Source: Geovibrio thiophilus
GTDB taxonomy: Bacteria; Chrysiogenota; Deferribacteres; Deferribacterales; Geovibrionaceae
NCBI RefSeq assembly: GCF_004087915.1
Contig: NZ_CP035108.1
Location: 1,116,001-1,180,000 of the forward strand
Reading direction: 5' to 3'
Length of the DNA: 64,000 nt
Shown: positions 17,163 to 24,700 of the stretch, in pieces
Numbering within the stretch: the stretch's first letter is position 1
Layout: each line of letters begins with the position of its first letter
Translations under genes and position numbers: made by a program
Notes under the pieces: model-generated
Database searches by the model: none
What the model was told of the DNA's origin: nothing
Seen by the model: the letters and a program-made list of their open reading frames with translations, nothing else

Positions 17163-18008
17163 TTGCATCTTCATATATCACACAACGATCTTGACGGAGT
17201 CGGCTGCGGCATACTGATCAAGAAATACCTCAAGAACGTGAACACGCTCTACCTCAACTATAATGATGTTGATCAGGCGCTTGAGGAAGAGAGCGGCGGA
17301 TATGACGGCGTGATAATTACCGATGTTTCGCCTTCCAAGCGGGCTTATGAAAGCATGCTGGGGGAGACGGAGATTACTTTTATCGACCATCATCCCACAT
17401 CGGCATGGCTCAAAGGGAACCACGGAGTCGTTCACGACACAGCGAAATCAGCGACAAAGCTCACCTATGAATGGCTTGAGTCGCAGGGATACGATGTTTC
17501 TCCCTATGCTGACTTTGTGGACTGCGTCAACGACTTCGACATGTGGCACATGAAGCGCGCGGACAGCCTCCAGATGAATATTCTCTTCATGAAGCTGGGC
17601 ATAGACAGGTTTGAATCAAGGTTTCTCGCTGTCCCCTCTGCCGAATTCGGTGAGAGCGAAGCGCTTATTATCGAGATAGAGGAAGACAGACGTGACAGAT
17701 ACATCCGCAATTCCGCCAAATCCGGCTTTCAGTTTACGGACACCAAGGGGCGCAGCGCCTACGCCGTTTTCTGCGAGGAGTACAACTCAGAAGTGGGCAA
17801 CTACATAACCGACGAACTCGGCGTGGACTATGTTGTTATTGTGAATGCGCAGAAAAAGAAGGTCTCGCTCCGCTCAGTCCCCGAGGTTGACGTGTCGGAG
17901 ATAGCCGTGAGAAACGGCGGCGGCGGGCATAAAAACGCCGCAGGGTTCAGTGTTGACTTCGGCTTCGGTATGAAGTGCCTGCTCCGTGATATGGGGGTTT
18001 TTGAGTGA
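17163..18008 (+). CDS. DHH-family phosphoesterase
   Basis: The 281-residue protein starts with TTG behind AAGGAGTGTAT. It carries the metal-binding HNDLDGVGCG at residues 6-15, the ITDVSPS aspartate near 54, the IDHHP motif near 75 and a C-terminal GGGGHKNAAGF typical of DHHA1 domains. Relatives include nanoRNases and cyclic-dinucleotide phosphodiesterases; nothing here decides the substrate. The stop overlaps the GTG start of engB by four bases. Confidence 0.9.
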   Translation: MHLHISHNDLDGVGCGILIKKYLKNVNTLYLNYNDVDQALEEESGGYDGVIITDVSPSKRAYESMLGETEITFIDHHPTSAWLKGNHGVVHDTAKSATKLTYEWLESQGYDVSPYADFVDCVNDFDMWHMKRADSLQMNILFMKLGIDRFESRFLAVPSAEFGESEALIIEIEEDRRDRYIRNSAKSGFQFTDTKGRSAYAVFCEEYNSEVGNYITDELGVDYVVIVNAQKKKVSLRSVPEVDVSEIAVRNGGGGHKNAAGFSVDFGFGMKCLLRDMGVFE

Positions 18009-18580
18009 ACGCGGAATTTGTAAAATCGGCAGTATTTGAGAAGGATTATCCCGAAAGCGCATTGCCGGAGATAGCGTTCGTGGGGCGCAGCAATGTGGGT
18101 AAGTCGTCCATGATAAACTCGCTTCTGGGGCGTAAAAAGCTGGTGAAAGTCAGCGCTAAGCCCGGCAAAACCAGAACACTTAACTTTTTTAATATCGAGA
18201 ACGAAATAATGTTTGTGGATCTTCCCGGGTACGGCTTCGCCGCCGTTTCCAAGTCCGAGCGCGCCTCATGGGCGAAGTGCATAGAGACTTACCTCACCAA
18301 AAGGGATAATCTGAAAGCCTGCGTGCTTATTCTCGACATTCGCCGCCTCCCCTCCGAAGAGGATATGGACATGCTGGGATGGCTTTCCGAAACGGAAACC
18401 CATACTCTGGTGATACTCACAAAAACCGATAAACTTTCAAACAATCAGATTGCAAAACAGGTTCGCCTTATTGCAGAGGAAGTGGGAATTGATAAGGAAC
18501 ATTTCTTTCTTTACTCGTCTGTTACGGGACACGGTAAAGATAATGTCTGGGAAGCGCTCCGCTCGGTCGCGGGTCTTTAA
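18005..18580 (+). CDS. engB: Ribosome biogenesis GTPase EngB/YsxC
   Basis: The 191-residue GTPase has G1 GRSNVGKSS near residue 27, G3 DLPGYGFA near 72 and G4 TKTDKL near 139, the standard EngB set. EngB is needed for large-subunit assembly in several bacteria. The start is GTG at 18005, inside the end of the DHH gene. Its last 38 bases overlap the start of the phospholipase D-like gene in another frame. Confidence 0.95.
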   Translation: MNAEFVKSAVFEKDYPESALPEIAFVGRSNVGKSSMINSLLGRKKLVKVSAKPGKTRTLNFFNIENEIMFVDLPGYGFAAVSKSERASWAKCIETYLTKRDNLKACVLILDIRRLPSEEDMDMLGWLSETETHTLVILTKTDKLSNNQIAKQVRLIAEEVGIDKEHFFLYSSVTGHGKDNVWEALRSVAGL

Positions 18581-19115
18581 GTTATTAATCGCATTTGTTT
18601 TTATAGTCTTTTTCGTATATTCCAACCTTTCCGCGCGCCTGCATACGCATACTGCGGAGGTTGCGCTTCTGGACGGAAAAAGACTTATCGTGCCGCTTAT
18701 TGATGATATAACCTCGGCGGAACGCTCCATAGACATGACAATATACATGTTCAAGGCGGACAGGGAGAAGCCCGCCGATACGGAGCTTCTGCTCCTTGCC
18801 CTTGGAAACGCCGCCAAGAGGGGGGTTGAGGTGAGAGTGGTTTTTGATATTGAAGAGGACGAGAAGTCCTTCCTTAACAAGGCAAACAGGGAAACAGGCG
18901 CAGCCCTCGCCAAGGCGGGGGCGATTGTGCTTTACGACAGCCCGAAGAAGCGTCTGCACACAAAAATGACCGTTATTGACGGACGGATAGTTTATTCCGG
19001 CAGTCATAATTATACTTACAGCGCGTTCAATTATAACGATGAAGTGACCATGCGCCTTGAGTCTGAATCTCTGGCGGCGGAAGCCACTGAATATGTTGAG
19101 AGGTTTTTCAGGTGA
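18543..19115 (+). CDS. Membrane-anchored phospholipase D-like protein
   Basis: The 190-residue protein has an N-terminal membrane anchor (about 12-30) and a single PLD domain with the HKD-type motif HTKMTVID followed by YSGSHNYT. Single-motif PLD proteins of this size are usually dimeric nucleases or phosphodiesterases outside the cytoplasmic membrane. The ATG at 18543 is the last start that retains the full anchor. It overlaps engB by 38 bases, an unusually long overlap, so the exact start is uncertain. Confidence 0.82.
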   Translation: MSGKRSARSRVFKLLIAFVFIVFFVYSNLSARLHTHTAEVALLDGKRLIVPLIDDITSAERSIDMTIYMFKADREKPADTELLLLALGNAAKRGVEVRVVFDIEEDEKSFLNKANRETGAALAKAGAIVLYDSPKKRLHTKMTVIDGRIVYSGSHNYTYSAFNYNDEVTMRLESESLAAEATEYVERFFR

Positions 19116-19804
19116 TAACCGGAACAGTGGTAAACAGTGCGGCGATTATCGCCGGAAGTGTGGCTGGGCTTGCCTTCGGCAAAAGGCTCGGCGAATCGGT
19201 TAAGGACTCGGTCGTAAAGGTTGTGGGGCTTGCCGTGGCAGTGCTCGGCATAAAGATGGCGTTTGAGGATCACGATTTTTTCCCCGTGATAGTCTCTCTT
19301 GTTATCGGAACGGTGATAGGGGAGCTTCTCAATATTGAAGGCAGGCTTGAGCAGCTTGGGGAAACACTGAGAAAAGCGATCAAGAGCAAGTCGGAGAACT
19401 TTGTGAACGGCTTTGTGACCGCATCAGTGATCTACTGTGTGGGCTCCTTCGCCATACTCGGCAGCATAAAGGACGGGCTTATGAACGATCCGAGCCTTTT
19501 GTATGTAAAAAGCCTTCTGGACGGCATAATATCGGTTATCCTCGCCTCCACGCTGGGGATAGGCGTAATTTTTTCCGCTGCCAGCGTTTTTATTTATCAG
19601 GGAATATTAAGCCTTCTGGCGTTTAATTTAAGATTTCTTCTCAGTGAACCCATGTACGTGAGCGCGATCTCCGTCACAGGCGGGGTCATTATTCTCAGCA
19701 TAGGCATAGGGCTTTCCGGCATTGCCCGTTTCCGTACGGCGAATATGCTTCCTGCTATTTTTATCACTCCAGTTTACGATTATCTGACTTTGATTCTGTC
19801 ATAG
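19112..19804 (+). CDS. DUF554 family membrane protein
   Basis: The 230-residue protein has about six hydrophobic helices and the DUF554 features NSAAIIAGSVAGLAFGKRL at the start and CVGSFAILGSIKDGL near residue 110. The function is unknown; a transport role is sometimes assumed. The GTG start overlaps the PLD gene stop by four bases. It is the last gene of the run that begins at trpB2; a tandem repeat array follows. Confidence 0.87.
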   Translation: MITGTVVNSAAIIAGSVAGLAFGKRLGESVKDSVVKVVGLAVAVLGIKMAFEDHDFFPVIVSLVIGTVIGELLNIEGRLEQLGETLRKAIKSKSENFVNGFVTASVIYCVGSFAILGSIKDGLMNDPSLLYVKSLLDGIISVILASTLGIGVIFSAASVFIYQGILSLLAFNLRFLLSEPMYVSAISVTGGVIILSIGIGLSGIARFRTANMLPAIFITPVYDYLTLILS

Positions 19805-19870
19805 GTGTGATAAAATTAGGTATGAGCGGCAGTTATTTCTGCTGTGTCAATGCGTCACTCTCTCTAATTC

Positions 19871-20173
19871 GCCGTGCGCAGCGAAGGCAGGTTCATCCTG
19901 CCGCGAGCGTGTATAAAAATCCGACAGGATGTGCGGATTTTATTGTCAGGTCAAGGAGGCACAGGAAGTGCCGTCGCCGTGCGCAGCGAAGGCAGGTTCA
20001 TCCTGCCGCGAGCGTGTATAAAAATCCGACAGGATGTGCGGATTTTTATTGTCAGGTCAAGGAGGCACAGGAAGTGCCGTCGCCGTGCGCAGCGAAGGCA
20101 GGTTCATCCTGCCGCGAGCGTGTATAAAAATCCGACAGGATGTGCGGATTTTTATTGTCAGGTCAAGGAGGCA
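19871..20173 (+). repeat. Three tandem copies of the hairpin repeat element
   Basis: Box 1 starts at 19871, 19976 and 20082, giving units of 105 and 106 bases. Each unit reads box 1, H2 (GCAGG-TTCAT-CCTGC), box 2, and H3 (AAAAATCCG-AC-AGGAT-GT-G-CGGATTTTT). The first H3 has one T fewer. Next comes host-derived sequence ending AAGGAGGC and then H1 (GGCAC-AGGAA-GTGCC) of the next unit. The last unit runs straight into the cytochrome gene and supplies its ribosome site. Frames through the array are not real genes. Confidence 0.93.
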
Positions 20174-20178
20174 ATAAC

Positions 20179-20448
20179 ATGAAATCCTTAAAATCTTTTA
20201 TTATCTTTCTTATAGCTGTAGTTTTTGTCTGTATACTGATAACAATGAATGCGAAAGCGGCAGACGGTGAAAAGGTTTTCACCGCAAAATGCGTCAGCTG
20301 CCACAGCCTTGAGCTTGCTCTGAAAAAACAGTACGATCAAAAGAAGTGGGCTTCCACCATAGACAGAATGAAAGGCTTCGGACTCAAGATTACTGGAAAC
20401 GAAGCCTCAGCCGTGGCGGAATTTCTCGCCTCAAAGGAGAAAAAATAG
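20179..20448 (+). CDS. Small monoheme c-type cytochrome
   Basis: The 89-residue precursor has a signal peptide (residues 1-25, ending MNAKA before ADGEKVF), one heme site CVSCH near residue 37 and a candidate axial methionine in DRMKGFG. It should be periplasmic and carry electrons; the partner is unknown. The ATG at 20179 follows CAAGGAGGCAATAAC, a ribosome site that is part of the sequence duplicated in the upstream tandem array. It ends immediately before the flavin-reductase ATG. Confidence 0.88.
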   Translation: MKSLKSFIIFLIAVVFVCILITMNAKAADGEKVFTAKCVSCHSLELALKKQYDQKKWASTIDRMKGFGLKITGNEASAVAEFLASKEKK

Positions 20449-20952
20449 ATGAAGCATTTTGACATAATTAAGCCTGAGGAACTCAGCGATAACCCCTTCA
20501 GGCTGATCGGCAAGGACTGGACGCTGATCACGGCGGGCACAATCGACGCATACAACACCATGACCGCGAGCTGGGGCGGTCTCGGGATCCTCTGGAACAA
20601 GCCCGCCGCCACTGTTTATGTGCGCCCCACAAGACACACATACGAATTTATGGAAAAACACGGGGAGTTCACTCTTTCCTTTTTCAGTGAGGAGTACCGT
20701 TCCGCTCTGAACTTCTGCGGCTCAAAATCCGGCAGGGATTACGACAAGGCTCTTGAGACGGGGCTCAGCCCAATGGCTTTCGGTTCCTCCGTGGCGTTTG
20801 AGCAGGCAAGACTGGTGCTTCTCTGCAAAAAGATATATTTTCAGGATATGGACAGCCGCAATTTTCTGGATGACGGAGCAGAAAAATTTTATCCTGCTAA
20901 GGATTATCACCGAATCTATATAGGAGAAGTATTGAAGATATTCAAGGAGTAG
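20449..20952 (+). CDS. Flavin reductase-like FMN-binding protein
   Basis: The 167-residue protein resembles the flavin reductase-like split-barrel family: NTMTASWGGLGILWNKP, the TVYVRPTRHTYEF strand pair and the FTLSFF motif fit FMN-binding members. The substrate is unknown. It directly abuts the cytochrome stop codon, so electron transfer between the two products is conceivable but not shown. It is followed two bases later by a 53-codon gene. Confidence 0.82.
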   Translation: MKHFDIIKPEELSDNPFRLIGKDWTLITAGTIDAYNTMTASWGGLGILWNKPAATVYVRPTRHTYEFMEKHGEFTLSFFSEEYRSALNFCGSKSGRDYDKALETGLSPMAFGSSVAFEQARLVLLCKKIYFQDMDSRNFLDDGAEKFYPAKDYHRIYIGEVLKIFKE

Positions 20953-20954
20953 AC

Positions 20955-21116
20955 ATGAACCTTATTTATCACAGCCAGCTGCCGGAGAGAGTAGCCTCAG
21001 CCCAGAAGCATTTCCAGTCGGCGATGACCGACGGAAAAATGATTTTGCTTGCAACTGTTTTTGTTATGGTAGTAATTGTATTTGTGCATATGTTTTTAGA
21101 ATCGAGGAAGAAGTGA
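20955..21116 (+). CDS. 53-residue single-helix membrane protein
   Basis: A short frame starts at ATG 20955 behind AAGGAGTAG and ends at TGA 21116, one base before the next gene. The product begins MNLIYHSQLPERVASAQ, has one hydrophobic helix at about residues 28-46 and ends ESRKK. I recognise no family. The tight fit between two confident genes and the ribosome site make it a likely real gene. Confidence 0.7.
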   Translation: MNLIYHSQLPERVASAQKHFQSAMTDGKMILLATVFVMVVIVFVHMFLESRKK

Positions 21117-21117
21117 T

Positions 21118-22263
21118 ATGCCTGAACTGCTGTACACCCCAAAACCCGAACCCACGGCGGAAGAGCTTGTAGCATCCATTTTCAGCTACATCGGTCTTAT
21201 CGCGAACGAACACAGACTGGATCAGATGCTTGTGATTCTGGCGGATATGGGGCGTGATCTGGTCGTGGCGGACAGGTGCACTGTCTGGCTTATTGACAGG
21301 CGCTGGGATATTCTCTGGACAAAGGTTGCCCACGGGGTGGACAGGATAAGCATACCTCTGGGAAGCGGCATAGCGGGTAAAGCCGCTGAGAATGACGAAG
21401 AGATCATCATAAACGATGCCTACAGTGACCCGCGTTTCGATAAAACCGTGGACATGCAGACCGGATACCATACAAGAAATATGATCGCCATACCCTACCA
21501 TGATCCGGACGGAAACGTGATTGGGGTTTTTCAGGCTATAAATAAAATGACCGAAGAGGGCAATTTCACCGAAGAGGATGTGCGCAGGCTTATGCTTGCC
21601 GCCACCTACACAGGGAAGGAACTTTCCACAGTGCTTATGCAGCAGGAGATTGAACGCACTCAGAAGGAGATTATCTTCACCATGGCGGAAGCGGGGGAGA
21701 TGCGCTCAAAGGAGACTGGCTTTCATGTAAAAAGGGTCGCCGAATATTCCTACCTTCTGGCTATAGGCTGCGGCATGAGCGAAAAAGAGGCTGAACTGCT
21801 GAAAATGGCATCGCCCATGCACGATATAGGCAAGGTCGCCATACCCGATTCCATCCTGCTGAAACCCGGCAAGCTCACTGATGAGGAGTGGGAGGTTATG
21901 CGCAGTCATGCCGTAATGGGCTACAACATACTCAGGCATTCGGAAAGGAAGATCCTAAAGGCGGCAGCCACGGTTGCCCTGACACACCATGAAAAATGGA
22001 ACGGAAAGGGCTACCCTAACAGGCTCGCAGGAGAGGACATACATATATTCGGACGCATAACCGCCATAGCCGATGTTTTCGATGCTCTGGGAAGCGACAG
22101 GGTGTACAAGAAGGCTTGGGAGCTTGAGAAGATCCTGAATCTTTTAAAGGAGGAGAGCGGACAGCATTTTGATCCGTCTCTGGTTAAAGTATTTTTTGAT
22201 AATCTTGATAAATTTATCGCAGTAAGAGACACCTATAAGGATATGCCCGGCGAGGGGCACTGA
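21118..22263 (+). CDS. GAF and HD-GYP domain protein, probable c-di-GMP phosphodiesterase
   Basis: The 381-residue protein has an N-terminal GAF domain (about 25-175, with LGSGIAGKAAE) and a C-terminal HD-GYP domain (about 190-360). Catalytic marks are intact: HDIGK near residue 239, and HHEKWNGKGYP near 290. HD-GYP enzymes hydrolyse cyclic di-GMP, and the GAF domain would sense a small ligand. Together with the diguanylate cyclase at 47.7 kb it points to c-di-GMP signalling. It shares a tight run with the preceding 53-residue protein. Confidence 0.93.
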   Translation: MPELLYTPKPEPTAEELVASIFSYIGLIANEHRLDQMLVILADMGRDLVVADRCTVWLIDRRWDILWTKVAHGVDRISIPLGSGIAGKAAENDEEIIINDAYSDPRFDKTVDMQTGYHTRNMIAIPYHDPDGNVIGVFQAINKMTEEGNFTEEDVRRLMLAATYTGKELSTVLMQQEIERTQKEIIFTMAEAGEMRSKETGFHVKRVAEYSYLLAIGCGMSEKEAELLKMASPMHDIGKVAIPDSILLKPGKLTDEEWEVMRSHAVMGYNILRHSERKILKAAATVALTHHEKWNGKGYPNRLAGEDIHIFGRITAIADVFDALGSDRVYKKAWELEKILNLLKEESGQHFDPSLVKVFFDNLDKFIAVRDTYKDMPGEGH

Positions 22264-22268
22264 GATCT

Positions 22269-23009
22269 ATGAAAAGAAAAACAGCAGGAATCCTGCTTAA
22301 TATACTATTCGGCATCTGCCTTTTTTACACCTCCGCCTTTTTCTCATGGACGGCTATGTCAAAATTCGATTTCGGCTATTCCGCAATGTACAGCATGCTG
22401 GACATTGACGGCATGGTGAGGAAATATGCGCCGAAAAACGCCGACAGTGAGAAGAAGCTGTTTGTTCTCACCGACAGAGAGGAGCATGAGCGGCTTTTCG
22501 GGGAGATAAGCGGCTCCGTAAACAACGCTGGTGAAGGGCTTGAGAGAATTGAGTTTAGACCCATGATGACGGATCAGTCATACAAGCTTCTCACAACGCC
22601 GGAGATTCAGCATCTTATGGATGTTTCGGATGTGGTGTTCTGGTTTAAGATAAGCTCATATTTTTTCATAGTCGCCTCTCTCTTCTGCATTATCGCCATG
22701 ACAAACCAGAAGATCCGCCCCGCAAGACCGCTTGTAGCCGTGCCTGTGACATTGGGTGTTCTCTGCCTTGGCGGGGTGCTGATTTATGTTTTCGGCGCAA
22801 AAGAGGTCTTCTACTTTCTTCACGAAGTGATTTTTAAGGAACATCAGTGGTTCTTCTATTATGAGGAATCACTTATGACCGTTCTTATGCACGCTCCGGA
22901 TATTTTCGGCTATATTGCCTTAATGCTTGTTATATCTGCATTTGTTTTTTATACTGCCCTTATGTTCATAGCAGGCTTTCTTTTCAGCCTTAACAGAGGG
23001 ATAAACTAG
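22269..23009 (+). CDS. Integral membrane protein, possibly DUF1461
   Basis: The 246-residue protein has an N-terminal helix, a soluble loop of about 85 residues and four further helices between residues 125 and 240. The YEESLMTVLMHAPDIFGYIA segment near 200 resembles TIGR01906/DUF1461 proteins, but I am not certain. No function can be given. It starts five bases after the HD-GYP gene and ends two bases before the MFS transporter gene. Confidence 0.6.
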   Translation: MKRKTAGILLNILFGICLFYTSAFFSWTAMSKFDFGYSAMYSMLDIDGMVRKYAPKNADSEKKLFVLTDREEHERLFGEISGSVNNAGEGLERIEFRPMMTDQSYKLLTTPEIQHLMDVSDVVFWFKISSYFFIVASLFCIIAMTNQKIRPARPLVAVPVTLGVLCLGGVLIYVFGAKEVFYFLHEVIFKEHQWFFYYEESLMTVLMHAPDIFGYIALMLVISAFVFYTALMFIAGFLFSLNRGIN

Positions 23010-23011
23010 AA

Positions 23012-24160
23012 GTGCGTTTCTATCATACGCTGATCATGGTTTACGCTACGGTCATGACATTCTCCGCCCTTTACGCTCCCCAGCCGCTCCAGCCCATATT
23101 AATGAGCGAATTCGGCGTAAGCAAGGAGCAGGCGGCGCTGCTCACCACTGTGACGATGATTCCTCTGGGTATAGCACCAATAGTTTACGGCTACATGCTG
23201 GAATCCTTCTCATCCAAAAAACTTTTTCTCATCGGAATAGGTTCTCTTGCTCTTCTTCAGCTTGCGTTCTTTTTCACAGATAATTTTAACCTGCTTATAG
23301 TTATACGCTTCTTTGTGGGGATGGCTATTCCTGCGGTGCTGACATCCGTAATGACTTATATCTCCACCGTAACCAAACGGGAAACCGTACAGCGGCAGAT
23401 GGCTTATTATATATCCTCAACTATTCTGGGCGGCTTTGCCGGAAGGTTTTTTTCGGGGCTCATCGCCTCATATTTCGGATGGCGGTGGACATTTCTCATA
23501 CTTGCATTCAGCCTTTCGTTTGCGTTTCTGCTGATCCGCAGCCTGCACGAGGCGGAGATTCAGGTATCGAAATTCAGTGTGCGCTCTGTTCTGGATGTGC
23601 TTAAGAAGAGGCAGTTCGCTACAATATATCTGCTTATTTTCGCCACGTTTTTCACATTCGCAGCGATGCTTAACTTCATTCCGTTCAGGGTGAGGGAGAT
23701 AAGCGCGGGGTCTTCATCATTCACAATAGGCGTTATGTACATGGGTTATATCATGGGCATAGTTATGTCGCTGAATGCGCTGCGGATTATAAAGATTTTC
23801 GGCGGCGAGATGAACACTGTCTTCTCTGCTTTGGTATTTTACGCTTTCACGCTGTTCCTGTTCACTTATCCGAGCCTGTATGTGATGTTCTTCGGTATGT
23901 TCCTTTTCTGCTGCGGCATGTTTCTGGCGCACTCGGTGGCGTCCGGCTATGTTAATAAAATTGCCGATGATAAAAAGGGGATAACCAACGGACTGTATGT
24001 ATCCTTCTACTATGCGGGCGGAACATTCGGCTCCTTTGTGCCGGGGTTTGTGTACAGCGGCTTCGGGTGGAACTTCTTTCTGCTGTTCATAGGCTCTGTT
24101 CTGTCGGTTTCGGTGGCTGCCGCATGGTTTATTCAGGACAGACGCAGAATTTATTCTTGA
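23012..24160 (+). CDS. Major facilitator superfamily transporter
   Basis: The 382-residue protein has about twelve hydrophobic helices and the start YAPQPLQPILMSEFGVSKEQAALL, typical of YnfM/AraJ-like drug:H+ antiporters. The start codon is GTG at 23012. The substrate cannot be told. The stop codon TGA lies inside the -35 box of the trp leader promoter, so the trp operon begins directly at its end. Confidence 0.88.
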   Translation: MRFYHTLIMVYATVMTFSALYAPQPLQPILMSEFGVSKEQAALLTTVTMIPLGIAPIVYGYMLESFSSKKLFLIGIGSLALLQLAFFFTDNFNLLIVIRFFVGMAIPAVLTSVMTYISTVTKRETVQRQMAYYISSTILGGFAGRFFSGLIASYFGWRWTFLILAFSLSFAFLLIRSLHEAEIQVSKFSVRSVLDVLKKRQFATIYLLIFATFFTFAAMLNFIPFRVREISAGSSSFTIGVMYMGYIMGIVMSLNALRIIKIFGGEMNTVFSALVFYAFTLFLFTYPSLYVMFFGMFLFCCGMFLAHSVASGYVNKIADDKKGITNGLYVSFYYAGGTFGSFVPGFVYSGFGWNFFLLFIGSVLSVSVAAAWFIQDRRRIYS

Positions 24161-24184
24161 CTTCTCTTTTAGGATGTTTATAAT
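24157..24184 (+). promoter_or_regulatory. trp operon promoter
   Basis: TTGACT (24157-24162) and TATAAT (24179-24184) are 16 bases apart, a near-consensus sigma70-type promoter overlapping the MFS stop codon. The predicted start site falls at about 24190-24193, at the first base of the trpL ATG. Confidence 0.85.
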
Positions 24185-24192
24185 CACAGACT

Positions 24193-24258
24193 ATGGAAAT
24201 GACAGTTAAAGGTTTCAATTTTACAACTGGTTTTTGGTGGTGGACGCTTTCAGAATAG
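24193..24258 (+). CDS. trpL: Trp leader peptide
   Basis: A 21-codon frame encodes a peptide ending GFWWWTLSE, with three consecutive TGG codons at 24235-24243. It sits just after the promoter and before an attenuator, the classical arrangement for ribosome-mediated attenuation: at low charged tRNA-Trp the ribosome stalls on the Trp codons. An alternative ATG lies at 24199. No ribosome site precedes either start and the promoter is so close that translation is probably leaderless, as reported for trpL of Sinorhizobium. Confidence 0.9.
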   Translation: MEMTVKGFNFTTGFWWWTLSE

Positions 24259-24321
24259 GAGGCTGTCCGCTGATACTGTGATAATACAGAGCCGTGCGGC
24301 ACATGCCGTGCGGCTCTTTTT
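24240..24321 (+). promoter_or_regulatory. Trp attenuator (competing RNA stems)
   Basis: Strand 1 (GTGGAC, 24240-24245, inside the Trp codons) pairs with strand 2 (GTCCGC, 24265-24270). Strand 2 (GGCTGTCCGC, 24261-24270) can instead pair with strand 3 (24296-24307) with two single-base bulges, the antiterminator. Strand 3 otherwise joins the terminator stem 24288-24301/24304-24317 (AGAGCCG with CGGCTCT at its base), followed by TTTTT. The alternatives exclude each other. Confidence 0.87.
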
Positions 24322-24336
24322 GGTTTAACCGAATTT

Positions 24337-24379
24337 GAGAGGGAGTCGTTGTGAAAACAGCGACTCCCTCTCTTTTTTT
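24337..24379 (+). terminator. Second strong intrinsic terminator before trpE
   Basis: Perfect 12-bp arms GAGAGGGAGTCG (24337-24348) and CGACTCCCTCTC (24361-24372) are followed by seven T. It lies downstream of the attenuator and upstream of trpE, so it should stop most transcripts that escape attenuation unless it is bypassed. Confidence 0.85.
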
Positions 24380-24382
24380 ATA

Positions 24383-24476
24383 GTCCTGACTGTCACATCC
24401 TGTGCAGTCAGGACACACGCTCGCGCCGCATGAATGCGTCTTCGCTTCGCACGGCGCGGCTCCATCCTTGGAGCCG
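24383..24476 (-). repeat. Hairpin repeat element between trp leader and trpE, copy 1
   Basis: In minus orientation: H1 (GGCTCC-AAGGAT-GGAGCC) at 24476-24457, box 1 at 24455-24440, H2 (CGCAT-TC-ATGCG) at 24438-24427, box 2, and H3 at 24414-24383. H3 has a GTCCTGACTG stem, inner CAC/GTG, loop AGGAT and one bulged A. The sequence TTTATAGTCCTGACTG flanks it on both sides (24377 and 24477). Confidence 0.88.
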
Positions 24477-24482
24477 TTTATA

Positions 24483-24540
24483 GTCCTGACTGCCGACAAT
24501 CCTGTGCAGTCAGGACACACGCTCGCGCCGCATGAATGCG
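24483..24540 (-). repeat. Hairpin repeat element, truncated copy 2
   Basis: A second minus-orientation copy has the same H3 stem with a degraded loop, box 2 and H2, but its own box 1 is missing. It is fused head-to-head at H2 to the forward copy that starts at 24540. Confidence 0.82.
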
Positions 24541-24613
24541 CCGTGCGAAGCGAAGGCAGGGTTACCCCGTCGTGAGCGTCTTTTCAAAAACACAGGATGT
24601 AGTTTTTTGAAAA
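24540..24613 (+). repeat. Hairpin repeat element, forward copy 3
   Basis: Box 1 at 24540-24555, a degraded H2, box 2 variant GTGAGCGTC, and H3 at 24581-24613: TTTTCAAAAAC, inner AC/GT, loop AGGAT, bulged A, then GTTTTTTGAAAA. From 24614 to trpE only AT-rich sequence and the ribosome site are seen. Confidence 0.85.
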
Positions 24614-24700
24614 TGCTCAAACGGATGAGAACCTACAACGGTTTTTCGAAATAACTGAAGAATGAATAAATAAAAATTAATTAAGATAGGAGAGAATAGC

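Noticed and set aside
19871-20173. CRISPR array
   Set aside because: The whole unit is repeated with no unique spacers, the period is over 100 bases and there are no cas genes.
19807-20182. Arginine-rich reading frames across the tandem array
   Set aside because: They are repeats of one element read in two frames, have no ribosome site and match no protein pattern.
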